From positions 124,001 to 188,000 of the forward strand of contig JXTC01000162.1 in assembly GCA_002914845.1 (NCBI GenBank): 64,000 nt of DNA, read 5' to 3'. Within the stretch, counting starts at the first letter, position 1; each line of letters begins with the position of its first letter. The position numbers and the translations under genes were made by a program. Source of the DNA: Trema orientale (lineage: Eukaryota > Streptophyta > Magnoliopsida > Rosales > Cannabaceae). The notes beneath the pieces are model-generated. The model saw only the letters and a program-made list of their open reading frames with translations, had not been told where the DNA came from and did no database searches. Shown piece after piece: positions 24,665-35,700 of this stretch.

Positions 24665-25345
24665 AAGACCATGATATCTGATAGTAAGAAATCTCAAACC
24701 TGAAATCTCAACCATTAGTTAAATTTTACCCTAATCTAGACCGTAGGATTAGGATTTTTAAAATTTCTATCTTATCTTCATTTTTTTCAATATCTGAAGA
24801 TAAGATATCTCTGACTTAAATCTAAATCGTAGGATAGATTTCATCCAAATCTAGATCGTAGGATTAGGATTTTTAAAAAAATCATATCTTATTTTCATCT
24901 TTTTAAAAAACTATGAAGATAAGATATCTCTGACTTAAATCTAAACCGTAGGATGGATTTCATCTAAATCTAGACCGTTGGATTAGGATTTTTAAAATTT
25001 CTACCTTATCTTCACTTTTTTCAATATCTGAAGATAAGATATCTCTGACTTAATTATAAATCTTAGGATAGATTTCATCTAAATCTAGACTGTAGGATTA
25101 GGATTTTTAAAAAAATCATATCTTATTTTCATTTTTTTAAAAAAAATATAAAGATAAGATATCTCTGACTTAAATCTAAACCATAGGATGGATTTCATCC
25201 AAATCTAGATCGTTGGATTAGGATTTTTAAAATTTCTATCTTATCTTCACTTTTTTCAATATCTGAAGATAGGATATCTCCGATTTAATTCTAAACCAAA
25301 TCTAAATCGTAGGATTAGGATTTTGAAAATTTCTACCTTATCTGA
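24665..25345. repeat. Tandem array, unit about 118 bp, in the divergent promoter of the Harbinger element
   Basis: GATAAGATATCTCTGACTTA-like starts recur near 24799, 24919, 25034, 25153 and 25268, with a partial earlier copy from about 24690. Each unit carries TCTAAATCGTAGGATTAGGA and a TTTTTAAAA run. Alternate units resemble each other more (TTTCTATCTTATCTTCA versus ATCATATCTTATTTTCA), suggesting growth of a dimer of about 235 bp. It lies exactly between the starts of the two transposon genes. Confidence 0.85.
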
Positions 25346-25481
25346 ACTTTTTCAATAAATTTTGAAGAAAGCCACACAATCTATTCACACAAATTTCTTC
25401 AATTATCAGTATCCTATCTACTCTTCACTTTTCAAAAAAAACCTATCTTATTTTCACCCTCATCTATTCAGGAAAAAAAAA

Positions 25482-26457
25482 ATGGCCGGCTCAAGTCATC
25501 GAAGTTCCGGATACACGGTTTTAGAAGATATGCACTTATGTCGTGTATATCTTGATGTTTCTCAAAACCTGATCTTAGGTATAAACCAAACTAGCAATCA
25601 TTTTTGGTCTAGAATTGAAAATGAATATAATAGCAACTTACCGGAGTTTGTCACTGAAGCCAGAGGCAAAAGATCTTTACAAAGTCGATAGCAAACTATC
25701 AAAATAGCTGTATCAAAATTAAGAGGATGCGTAAGACAAATTGAGAATCTCAATCCAAGTGAAGCGTCTGAACAAGATATTGTGAGTATTTCTTGTTTTA
25801 ATTTATGTAAATATTTATCTTTCTACTGAGGTTTATTTAGTAAAATAATTTATTTTTCTTCTTTGTGTAGATAAATCGAGCAAAAGTATTACTAGCTCAA
25901 GATACAAATTTTAAACAAAGATTCAAATTTGAACATGTGTGGCCTATCCTTACGGATATGGAAAAATTTTCTGATAATGTCAACAATCTAACACCAGTCT
26001 TTCCAAGAAAAACTGATAACTTTGCATCTTCACAATCTGAGTCGTCCCCCATAGAGTCTCCTAAATCGGCATATCCTGATTTTTCTGCACTTGATCTTAA
26101 TACAACTGACGAGAAATTAGTGGTAATTCATCTCAACGGCCCATTAGAGTGACGAAAGCCAAAGGTAAAAGAAAACATGATGCAGATATGTCGTAATTTA
26201 TTAATACTATACATCGAGATAATTAGGAATTCATTGAAGTTCTAAAAAAAGGCAACTCCAATAGGCAACAAAATTATGACCTTCGAATGCTACGTGCTCA
26301 AAACGAGTCTAAAAAATTAGCAGTCACTGAATATTGTGAGGACAAGAAAATATTATTTACTGATTTATACTCCATAAAGGATCCCAACTTACGGGAATTT
26401 ATGCGAAGTGAGCAGACAAGAATCATGAGAAAAAGAGCTCAACAACAAGGAGAATGA
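25482..26457 (+). pseudogene. Harbinger accessory protein (Myb/SANT-like with NAM-associated C-terminal domain), degenerate
   Basis: ATG 25482 starts MAGSSHRSSGYTVLEDMHLC, followed by a trihelix/SANT-like part (VSQNLILGINQTSNHFWSRI) and then a stop at 25689-25691. The frame resumes as IKIAVSKLRGCVRQIENLNP up to a donor near 25782, an intron to about 25870, then INRAKVLLAQDTNFKQRFKF and EHVWPILTDMEKF. The end has RMLRAQNESKKLAVTEYCED and EFMRSEQTRIMRKRAQQQGE, typical of the NAM-associated domain. Additional stops near 26151 and 26192 break it. In active Harbinger elements this protein helps the transposase bind DNA and enter the nucleus (family knowledge). Confidence 0.82.
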
Positions 26458-26865
26458 TCTCAAAATACCTCTAATGTTTTTGGGTAATTTTCACTAATCT
26501 CGGAGGTTCCGGAGATGATCTCCCGCCGTACTAAATTATATGTTTAGGTTATAATGTATTTTCTATGTTGTATTAGCCACTTTTATTTCTTCTTCTTTTT
26601 TACATANAATTAACACATTTTAAATATAATAAATCTGTCAAGGATATGTGTGGAATTCGACATTTGATATGAGGGCATTTTTGGGAATCTAAAAATAAAG
26701 AAACAAAAAAAAAAAATAGCGTATTGCTATAGTGCCCCGCCATTAATAGCGCGGCACTGTAGCATCCCAGCATTTTGCCACTGAGAATGCCAATCGATTG
26801 GAGAGGGTTTCTTACTGCATTTTTGGCAAAAACTGCATAATGGTAATCGATTGGAGATGGCCTAA

Positions 26866-27977
26866 GGGATCCAGCTATGGTTTTTTCTAGTGTCCGTTTT
26901 AGTGCTACCTAATTGCATATTGTAAGAGCTTTTTCGGCTTCGTTTGGAACTTAGATTTTTTGAAAGAAATAAAAAAGAATTCCAAAAAATTTTATTTTTT
27001 TTAATTTAGATTTAAACAAAAAAAATAAAAAAAAATTTTCAAAAAGAAAAACATAAATATGAATTAATATCATGTTTTAGTATATAAAAAGTTGACATAT
27101 TAATTAATAAAATCATGAGTTTTAAAATAAAATTCTATAAAAATTTTTAAAAAATATTTTCTCTTTTTTTTTTTTCTTTTGATTTTCCGTACAATTTTTT
27201 TTTCCACCAAAACCCAAGTTACAAACACGGAACCTTGTGATGCTCCACAACCTTCTTCAACATTGATTCGATTTAAATTAAACAATAACTACGAAAACTA
27301 ATTTTTCAATACCACGAAGATATAACTCAGGTTTTTAATCTTATACAAGTATAAAACTTGATGAAAAGTGATTCTTTTTTAACCAAAAAAAAAAAGAAAA
27401 AAGAAAAGTGATTCTTTTTTGTCTCTCCTAGTCTTCCAAATTAAATATTAAGAAAAAAGAGCTATCAAATGACAAATGGCGCGCATGCAGTTGTCAAACC
27501 GACAAAAGAAAAGGCCCACCGGACCAACGTGGCAACCGCTTGATCGCAAGCGTTGAATTATTGGGAATGAGGAGATGTACGGTGTATATCTTCTGTTGGA
27601 GAAAGAGATAAGGCTGGAGGCCAAAGCCCAAGAGGGCCAAAAGATGTCAGATCGTACTCTATAAAGAAACAGCCGTTTTGTGTCCTCTAGTGCTGGTCCT
27701 CGCCGCCTCACGTACAGTCCTTTCTGCAAGAGAGCAAGCTTTTCGTTTATTCGAAAAATGTCCCAACGTGGCATTTGATTATAGGTGGCTATTTCTTAAA
27801 TATTTAATTTGAAACGAGGATATCTAATATTCAAAGCTCACACTAAAAATATCATGCAAACTTGGACAACAAAATTACATGTAGAAAAGCATGTGCAAGG
27901 ACAAAATGTAAATTGTAACAGTGGTAAATAACCAAACAATATAGAACCGTACTCTAGACCCACGACCTTTTTATATA
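26866..27977. other. Intergenic AT-rich spacer
   Basis: Many A/T homopolymers (26950-27180, 27380-27420). A 108-codon minus frame at 27448-27774 lacks any recognisable motif or exon partner and is not called. No other structure seen. Confidence 0.45.
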
Positions 27978-28161
27978 GAGTAATGCTATGGGGCACCTGT
28001 GGTGCCCAGCACCACAGTAATGTGTCAGTTTGTCACTGGATAATTTAATTAATAAACTGGGTCCTACGTAGGCTCCACTTAAATTATAATTATGATTAAT
28101 CAGTGACAAACTGACACATCACTGTGGTGTTGGACACCACAGATGCCCTATAGCATTACTC
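27978..28161. mobile_element. Foldback MITE, 184 bp, with 9-bp target duplication (MULE type)
   Basis: Long inverted arms: GAGTAATGCTATGGGGCACC through CAGTTTGTCACTG on the left, and CAGTGACAAACTGACACATC to GATGCCCTATAGCATTACTC on the right. The arms cover nearly the whole element and leave a loop of about 55 bp. TTTTATATA flanks both sides (27969-27977 and 28162-28170). A 9-bp duplication with long inverted repeats fits Mutator-like MITEs. Confidence 0.85.
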
Positions 28162-28848
28162 TTTTATATAATACTAAATAATAAGTAATGCCTAAAAAAC
28201 TGAAAAGCAGTGACAATTGTTCCATAACAGAAATAAATAATAATAGCAAATGTCCCATTATTCGAAGATTGAATAATAAGACTATGAACAATAATAATAA
28301 TATGCTGACAAAAATAGATATATGGGTCATTTGGAAGCTCTCCAAGAGTTGGGGATGTGTAAAACTACAAGGGAACTGAAATCGAAGGGGTCCAAACGAT
28401 TGACAAAACTGGGAAAAAGAGAGTTTTTGAAAAATTGAAGTCTCTTTTTTTTTAAAAAAATTTTTTTAAATTTTTTTTATGAGTAACGTGGCTGGTCACT
28501 TTCTTTGCCTTAAATGGACACACACGTATATTTCCTCTTTCCTCAACAGATGGCACAACAAGAATATATAATATGATTTTTCTTTAGCGAATAAATACAT
28601 ATATAATACGTAATATATTTTTATTTATAAACCATATAATCCCAAAAAATCCCCTGCTTCCCAAGTCCCTGATTTACTCTGTTTCCGTATGCATTTCAAA
28701 GTCTGTCTCCACTTATTAACAAGTGCCAATCTCTCATCAATCTTTTCTTTCATTTCTGCTATGAATTTCTGAACCCCAATTTCAAAAAAAAAAAAAAAAA
28801 AAGGAGAAGAAGAAGAAGAAGGAGGAAAGAAAAAAAAAATCTAAAACA
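28162..28848. promoter_or_regulatory. Promoter and 5' leader region of the heat shock factor gene
   Basis: Non-coding, AT-rich upstream of the ATG at 28849. The leader ends with poly-A and a GAAGAAGAAG purine run (28785-28838). No unambiguous heat-shock element array was recognised by eye; a possible TATA-like TATTTATAAA lies near 28621-28630. Confidence 0.4.
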
Positions 28849-30422
28849 ATGGTAGCGGTGGCCGACGGATGTAGCAGTGGCGGCGGTGGCCGCGCGTGTT
28901 ACTCGCCGTTGTCGAGTACCCAGATGCCCAGAATATGGGAGGAACACAACGACGTCGTTGGAGCCCAAAATGAGAGAACCCATGAACCAGTACTGGTAGT
29001 GGCTTCAGTGAAAGAAGAAGACGAAGATGAGCAAATAGCATTGAGTTATGGGTTCGAAGCCGGCGATGGTGGCGGGTCATCTTCTTCGTCTTCACCCTCG
29101 GCGGATCCTCCGCAGCTCAGTCTCAGTCCTCCTCCTTCTCCGGCTCCGGTCCCGATCAACGCCTTGGTTGAAGACGAGACAAAGCCAGTCACGCTAGTGA
29201 AAATCAAAGAAGAGACCATCGAGCTCATCGATGATGATGACGATCACGATCACGATACCATGAACGAGAGAGGTTATCCCTTCAATGGTGGGTGTTCTTC
29301 GTCTTCCTCGCTGGTGTTGCCGGCGCCGATGGAGGGCTTACACGAGGCCGGGCCTCCTCCGTTCCTGAACAAGACCTTTCAAATGGTGGACGACCCAGAT
29401 ACCGACTCAGTCGTTTCATGGAGCCAAGCTCGGGATAGCTTCATCGTTTGGGACTCCCATGATTTCTCCAAAAACCTCCTCCCTAAATACTTCAAACACA
29501 GTAACTTCTCAAGCTTCATTCGCCAACTCAACACTTACGTGAGTACACTCTCTCTGTAAAATTTTCCCCAATTTTTCAGTATTTTTTTTTTTTTCGGTGG
29601 GGGCTTTTCTCCATTTTTGAAATCTCTGCAACTTGATAAACCCTTCAGGGGTTTAAGAAGGTCGACCCAGATCGGTGGGAGTTCGCGAACGAAGGGTTTC
29701 AAGGAGGGAAAAAGCATCTACTGAAGAACATCAAGAGAAGAAGCAAGTACAACAACAAGCACCCAAATGGAGCCGTGGCCTCGCGGTCCGGATCCGACCC
29801 GGGAAAATCACCCCGGTTGGAGTCCGAAATCGAGTCTCTGAAGAAGGATCAGAGCTCGTTGAGATCCGAGATTTTGAGCCTGAGGCGAGAGGAGCAGGAC
29901 TCCCAGAACCAAATCACCGCCGTGGAGGAGCGGATTCGGTGCGCCGAGTGCCGCCAACACCAGATGCTCTTGTTCCTCAGTAAGACCGCCATTAACCCCA
30001 GCATCGTCCAGCTGTTGATGCAGAAGAGGAGGCAGAGGAAGAGAGAGGTCATCGGCGGTGGCGAAATGGGCAAGCGCCGCCGGCTTCTACGCACCGGAGG
30101 AGAAGGAGAAGAAGAGGTCGCGATTCAGTCTATTCTGACCGGAGGTTTGCCGAAGGCTGAGTGTGCTGCGGCGGCGCCGTCTGAGACCGCCATGAATGAG
30201 GATATAGGAGGAGGAGGAGGTGGTGGTGGTGGTGGTGAGTCGGATATGCTGTCTGTTTATAATGTGGTATCGGATAATCTTCTAGACGACGTGTCGTTTC
30301 TTGAGGAAGAGTTATCTATAAACGACAATAAGTTTTATCACGAGTTGGAGGATTTGATCGAGAAGCCCCGGGATTGCGGAGGATATAGTAATATGACTAG
30401 TTGTATCGGCTCAATGCTGTGA
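28849..30422 (+). CDS. Class A heat shock transcription factor (HsfA9-like)
   Basis: DNA-binding activator of heat-stress or seed-maturation genes, nuclear. Two exons, 28849-29538 and 29649-30422, 487 residues. The intron interrupts the DNA-binding domain after RQLNTY, its conserved position in plant Hsfs. The domain starts near residue 170 with [20 protein letters not shown] and continues [38 protein letters not shown] and [15 protein letters not shown]. The HR-A/B coiled coil ([20 protein letters not shown] to [20 protein letters not shown]) has class A spacing. Then come a basic KRRQRKR / KRRRL region, presumably nuclear import, and an acidic C-terminus with [10 protein letters not shown] as possible AHA activator motif. 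The roughly 165-residue N-terminal extension before [12 protein letters not shown] is unusual and acidic ([18 protein letters not shown]). [20 protein letters not shown] suggests HsfA9, but A2/A6/A7 cannot be excluded by eye. Confidence 0.92.
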
Positions 30423-32738
30423 GCTCTGAGGTTAGTCCCCACCTTTTTTTTTTTTTTTTTTGGCAATCAAGTCTTTTTCTATTTTGTTTTAGGTTCTAGT
30501 AGTATTTTTTGCCTTGCAGTTAAACGGATTTTACTTTATATTATGTATATAACTAAGCAATATTTTATGTATATATGCAGGTTGGATTTAGAAGAATTCT
30601 CTGGGAAGATCTAAGTATGGGAAGGCGTTTTTTTTCTTTCGGAGGTAGGAAAGGCATGGTTTTATTTTCCCGCTTATATTTATATATATGTATGTATTAT
30701 GTACATATTATACATTACGTACAAGTTTTCTTTGAGGATAAATGCAGTCCTTTGGAACTGACGGAATTGTTCATAGGGTTGGATGGAGTTTTTTCTTTTA
30801 AATTTTTCAGTTGTTGGGTTGCGGGGGATGGGGAGGGGGTGTTGTCGTGAACGTGTTGATATACATAAGCTCGGTAGTTTTGTGAATACGTTTATATATG
30901 CCCACAACGTTTTAATATCGTCGCTCATTTTCGAGTTTTTGGTCAAATTCCTATTTGGTCTAATATTGCAGCTCAATGTATGTGATTTTATGACATATTT
31001 ACTATATAGTAATGTTAAAGAGTAACGTGGATGATATACGGAGGTAATGATTCCCGTTTAAATGTTTAAATGTGAGAAAGGGAGAAATATGTTTGACTCA
31101 CAAATTAAAAAAAACTATGAGAATACTTCGTACTAAAATTCTAAAGAATATGATTACTCGTAAATAATAATTTTTTTTAATTATTAAAATTATAAAATAT
31201 AATTTTATTATAAAAAATTTATTTATTTTAAAATATACATATATTTAAAAGGATAATTTAGTAAATAAAATACATTTTTATTATTTTTTCTAAGTTAATT
31301 AAACGAATGAATAATATTCTAATAAATATGATTCTCTTTCATGTTAGTTTTAAATTAAATAACATAATACAAATAATGATTCTCATACCTATTTATTTTT
31401 CTTTTAATTTATTCCGATTAAGATTACAACAAAATAAACTTATCATTACTTTTTTTCCTTCTTTTTTATTTTTTTGCAATTAAGCTTTTTTTTTTTTTCC
31501 ATAGAAAATTCAGTTGTAAATTTAGTTATTTCATGACCCTAAAAAAGACTCTAAATTCAGTGACTTTCAAGAGATGATAAATTTCAACAGTGAATTTCCA
31601 GTGTGATCCCGGCAAGTGTGATGAAGCTGTATGCATACTTTAGGTCCAAGTAGAAATAATAATGAAGCTTTACGAATATATTTTGTCCTCGTGATTAGAG
31701 AATTTGGAATTATGCCTCGCAAGTCTCCACTTCCTGATTTACATCATCTGAAAAAGTGGATGATTGAATGGGTCCCTGTCCTTTTAGGGTGTGGGGAAAA
31801 AAAAAAATCTTCTGATGATATGATTAAGGGAGTTGAATTTTAGTAAGATACGCTAGAACGTTCAAGCAAACTCACGTGAATCAAAGCCAAGCCACGTCTC
31901 TGATGAGACATAAAGCTACAGTAGTTGATGACAGTTTTCAGTAGTTAGCGAGTCTGATAAGTGTAATATGGTCACTTCTAAGCTAGACAAAAAAGAAGCG
32001 TTTAATGATAATTATACTAATTGATACGATTAATACGTCAGCAATTCAAAATACAAGCAACTACTAACAAAAGTAGTGTGTTAACTGTTAATGCAGAATA
32101 ACTAAAAGTTGTCGGGATGTAACAACTTAACAGTATCAGTATTAGTTATTATATCATATCAAAAAGAAGAGCTTATGCCAGGATCATCGTTTACAAAAAA
32201 AAAAAAAAGAATAGACGCTGACGTTGACAAGGGACAAATCTATATTCTGCTGGTATAACTTGAGCAAGGGATGGCTTCTAAATCCAGATAAGGAGACGAA
32301 GGAATTGGCCCCACACACCTAATCCTAATCTACAGTTCAAATCAACAAAAAGATCATGAAAACTGACTTATGGTCAAAAAGTCCCTTCATCAAAACCGAG
32401 TCATGGGACACATTGCTTGGTTTTTGGATGGTAGAGATTTAATTACATGAATACTGTACAACATCGTCTTGCAAAATGAGTCCAAGGCTATTGTAATTAT
32501 AAACACTATAAAAATAAAAAAAATAAAAAAAAAACTGACAACATCGCTATGAATCAAGCAGATGGAACCATCTCTTTTTTTTCTTCACTACTAACACTGA
32601 AAGAGAACTATGGTACAAAAGGAAAAAGGAAAACTGACGGTGTAAGACGAAACCAAGAAGGAATAAAAAAAAAATAAAAAAATCGAACATGATTACAACA
32701 ACAAATAGCTGCAACTTGTGGTCTAGAACTTACTACTT
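30423..32738. other. Intergenic between convergent heat shock factor and NPR1 genes
   Basis: The first few hundred bases are likely 3' UTR of the factor gene, possibly with a 3' UTR intron: GAGGTTAGTCCCC near 30427 resembles a donor and TATATATGCAG near 30570-30580 an acceptor. The rest is AT-rich. The end before 32739 holds the NPR1 3' UTR. No gene is supported. Confidence 0.45.
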
Positions 32739-35700
32739 CTATACGTTGAGCTTACCATTAGGCCTCACCACTCCAATTGAAGTTGAAGATGAAGAAGATG
32801 ATAAAGCTGACCGATCAATTTCTTCTTTGTCCTCGTTAAATGCTTTACTGAGAACTTCTTGCAGTTCCATGTACCTTCGTTTCTTTACAAGCCGTTCCGC
32901 TGGAGTGTCACATCCCAGATAAGCCATCTGTGACAAGTCATCAGCATCCATGATCTTATTGAGTACTTCTGAACAACGAGGGAAGAAGCGTTTTCCAAGT
33001 TCCACTGCCCACATGAAAGAGGAAAATCAAGTAGAGCTACAGATATATTAGATTTAGCAAACACATAAAGTTTACTACTTATTGGCTCTAAACCATGAAG
33101 GCAGTATACATCTAAAATAAAGATGAAGTGTCATCTTGGAAGTGGTAATCTTGATTAAATCTAAAGTGACGTTCGGAACAGAAGAAATCTCATAAAATTC
33201 ATTAACTTTTTATCGTCTCGTTAAACCAGTTAGCAGGGACGACTTCGATAGAGACAAATTGGAAAGAAGAAGAAGAAGAAGAAGAAGAAGAAGAAGAAGA
33301 AGAAGAAGAGTGGTGCATAAATTTATGTTTACACCAAAAAGTAGTAATAATAAATAAAGTTGATGCATGTATATAATCAGTACCAGTTCTAGAGAGTGCT
33401 TTCAGCCTGATCAGATGTTCCTCTTGAATCTTAAAAGGAGCCTCATTCAAGTCTACAGTTGTCCTCTTGGCACCAGCTAAATTCTTTGAACTTAGCCCAT
33501 CTAAGAACTCAGAAGTGCCATCAACTTGAGAAATATCCATAACGACCTTGGCTTCCATCGGGAATAGAAGTTTTGCCAGTCCAACTAACACAAGATAAAT
33601 AGTAAACAGCATAACCATCAGAAGCTGGTAAACAAGAAGAGGAGGGGGAGGGGAATCAACACTGCAAGCCTCTCTATTATGGGGCGTTCCATACACAATT
33701 TATGGAAATGATTAGTTATTACGTCACTCTATATCAAGACAAAATGAGAAGAAAGAAAATCTCATTTCTCCTATGGCATCATAGGTGTCCAGATTCTAAA
33801 CGTAAACTTCTAGTACGTCATTTCACGAAACATTACGTAGGTGTATAACCATGAAAATAGATTCTTACACACTGATGAGTGCTTGAATGACCTAACAGAT
33901 AAGACAAAAAGGTACAATAATGGCTCTTTATATCCAAGGGGAGCTATGGAGAATAAAGAGACAAGAGTCAAATTATAACATATAATCACCATACTTTATC
34001 CCTCAAACTTGTTGATGTAGGATAAGATGAGAATTTAGAAAGAGAATAGGTAGAAGAGCAAGAGGTGATAGAATTTAGGCAGAAATAGATGAATGGGTAG
34101 AAGAGCAATCAAGATAAGAACTCAGAGAGAGAGATCCATAGGAGGAGAAAACTCAATAATCATTTATTAATTCATCATAGTCTCATAATCTGAAAAACAA
34201 TTACATAGTTAAGCCTATTTATAGATAGGCAATTGGACAAAACTAGGAAACTAGACACATTCTAGAAACTAATAGAAACGGGAAACTTAAAACTAGTTAC
34301 TCAAAATTAAAATAAACCTAATAATTAAATAAAACCTAATTTAATAATTATTACTATAATATTCCTAAAAATTGCTTTCCTATTCTTCATCATTCTCCCG
34401 GGGTTCGAAAACTCGACTCCGGCGAGTTAAAACGCGTATACATCATAGACAAGCAATCTGAAGCGGAGAAAAATCGGCAAACACAAGTCTTGATGCGTGA
34501 TGACGATGTAGAATCTAGACTCGTCGCACTTGTCCCATTCTCTCTGGATCACAGTATGCGTTTGAACACCTTGCTTCTCAAAAAATTCCCACATTGAAAA
34601 CTAGTCCAATAGTCATATTAGAAAGAAAATCAATCAATCATGTATTTGATCCAAGTTGTGGAATTTGATTTTGAGGTTGATGTGTAGGTTGACTAGGAAC
34701 AACGGGTAAAGGAATAGAATCACGAAATTGAGCATTTATGATAGGCTCAGCTATAGTTGAATGTTGTTCTATAATAGACTCATCATGGGTAGAAGATTGT
34801 ATATCACATGTTCGAGTTTTCATGTCTTCGTTATGTTGGTTTATGCGGTCCAATTGGGCTCTAATGTTGGCTAAATTTTTGTCAATTTGGGATTTATAAT
34901 CGGGAACAAACTCAGGTTGGCCATAATGAGGTATAGCATATGTAACATGGCAAACACTAGGTTGGATGACAGAGTGAACATGNNNNNNNNNNNNNNNNNN
35001 NNNNNNNNNNNNNNNNNNNNNNNNNNNNNNNNNNNNNNNNNNNNNNNNNNNNNNNNNNNNNNNNNNNNNNNNNNNNNNNNNNNNNNNNNNNNNNNNNNNN
35101 NNNNNNNNNNNNNNNNNNNNNNNNNNNNNNNNNNNNNNNNNNNNNNNNNNNNNNNNNNNNNNNNNNNNNNNNNNNNNNNNNNNNNNNNNNNNNNNNNNNN
35201 NNNNNNNNNNNNNNNNNNNNNNNNNNNNNNNNNNNNNNNNNNNNNNNNNNNNNNNNNNNNNNNNNNNNNNNNNNNNNNNNNNNNNNNNNNNNNNNNNNNN
35301 NNNNNNNNNNNNNNNNNNNNNNNNNNNNNNNNNNNNNNNNNNNNNNNNNNNNNNNNNNNNNNNNNNNNNNNNNNNNNNNNNNNNNNNNNNNNNNNNNNNN
35401 NNNNNNNNNNNNNNNNNNNNNNNNNNNNNNNNNNNNNNNNNNNNATGAATGGGTAGAAGAGCAATCAAGATAAGAACTCAGAGAGAGAGATCCATAGGAG
35501 GAGAAAACTCAATAATCATTTATTAATTCATCATAGTCTTATAGTCTGAAAAACAATTACATAGTTAAGCCTATTTATAGATAGGCAATTGGACAAAACT
35601 AGGAAACTAGACACATTCTAGAAACTAATTGAAACGAAAAACTTAAAACTAGTTACTCAAAATTAAAATAAACCTAATAATTAAATAAAACCTAATTTAA

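Larger units (their letters stand above)
22765..26862. mobile_element. PIF/Harbinger DNA transposon, 4.1 kb, with TAA target duplication, inactivated
   Basis: Terminal inverted repeats: left GAGCATCTTCAATTAGTAAC, right (reverse complement) GGCCATCTCCAATCGATTAC. TAA is present at 22762-22764 and 26863-26865. It carries both classic genes in divergent orientation: a DDE transposase (minus) and a Myb/SANT-NAM-like accessory gene (plus). Both have in-frame stops. The 0.7-kb space between them is a tandem repeat array. Near the right end a near-perfect palindrome (26726-26763) contains GCTATAGTGCC and GGCACTGTAGC arms. Related derivatives occur at 38513 and 47377. Confidence 0.9.

Noticed and set aside
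24665..25345. Possible CRISPR-like array
   Set aside because: Units are contiguous tandem repeats without unique spacers, inside a plant transposon.
27448..27774. 108-codon minus frame
   Set aside because: No domain, no splice partners, and codon content not like the neighbouring genes.
28841..29228. Minus-strand frames opposite the heat shock factor first exon
   Set aside because: Shadow of GC-rich coding DNA; no family features.
34638..35468. Frames of 189-276 codons crossing the N run
   Set aside because: Most of the length is untranslated N. Only 34638-34982 has real residues and belongs to the retrotransposon.
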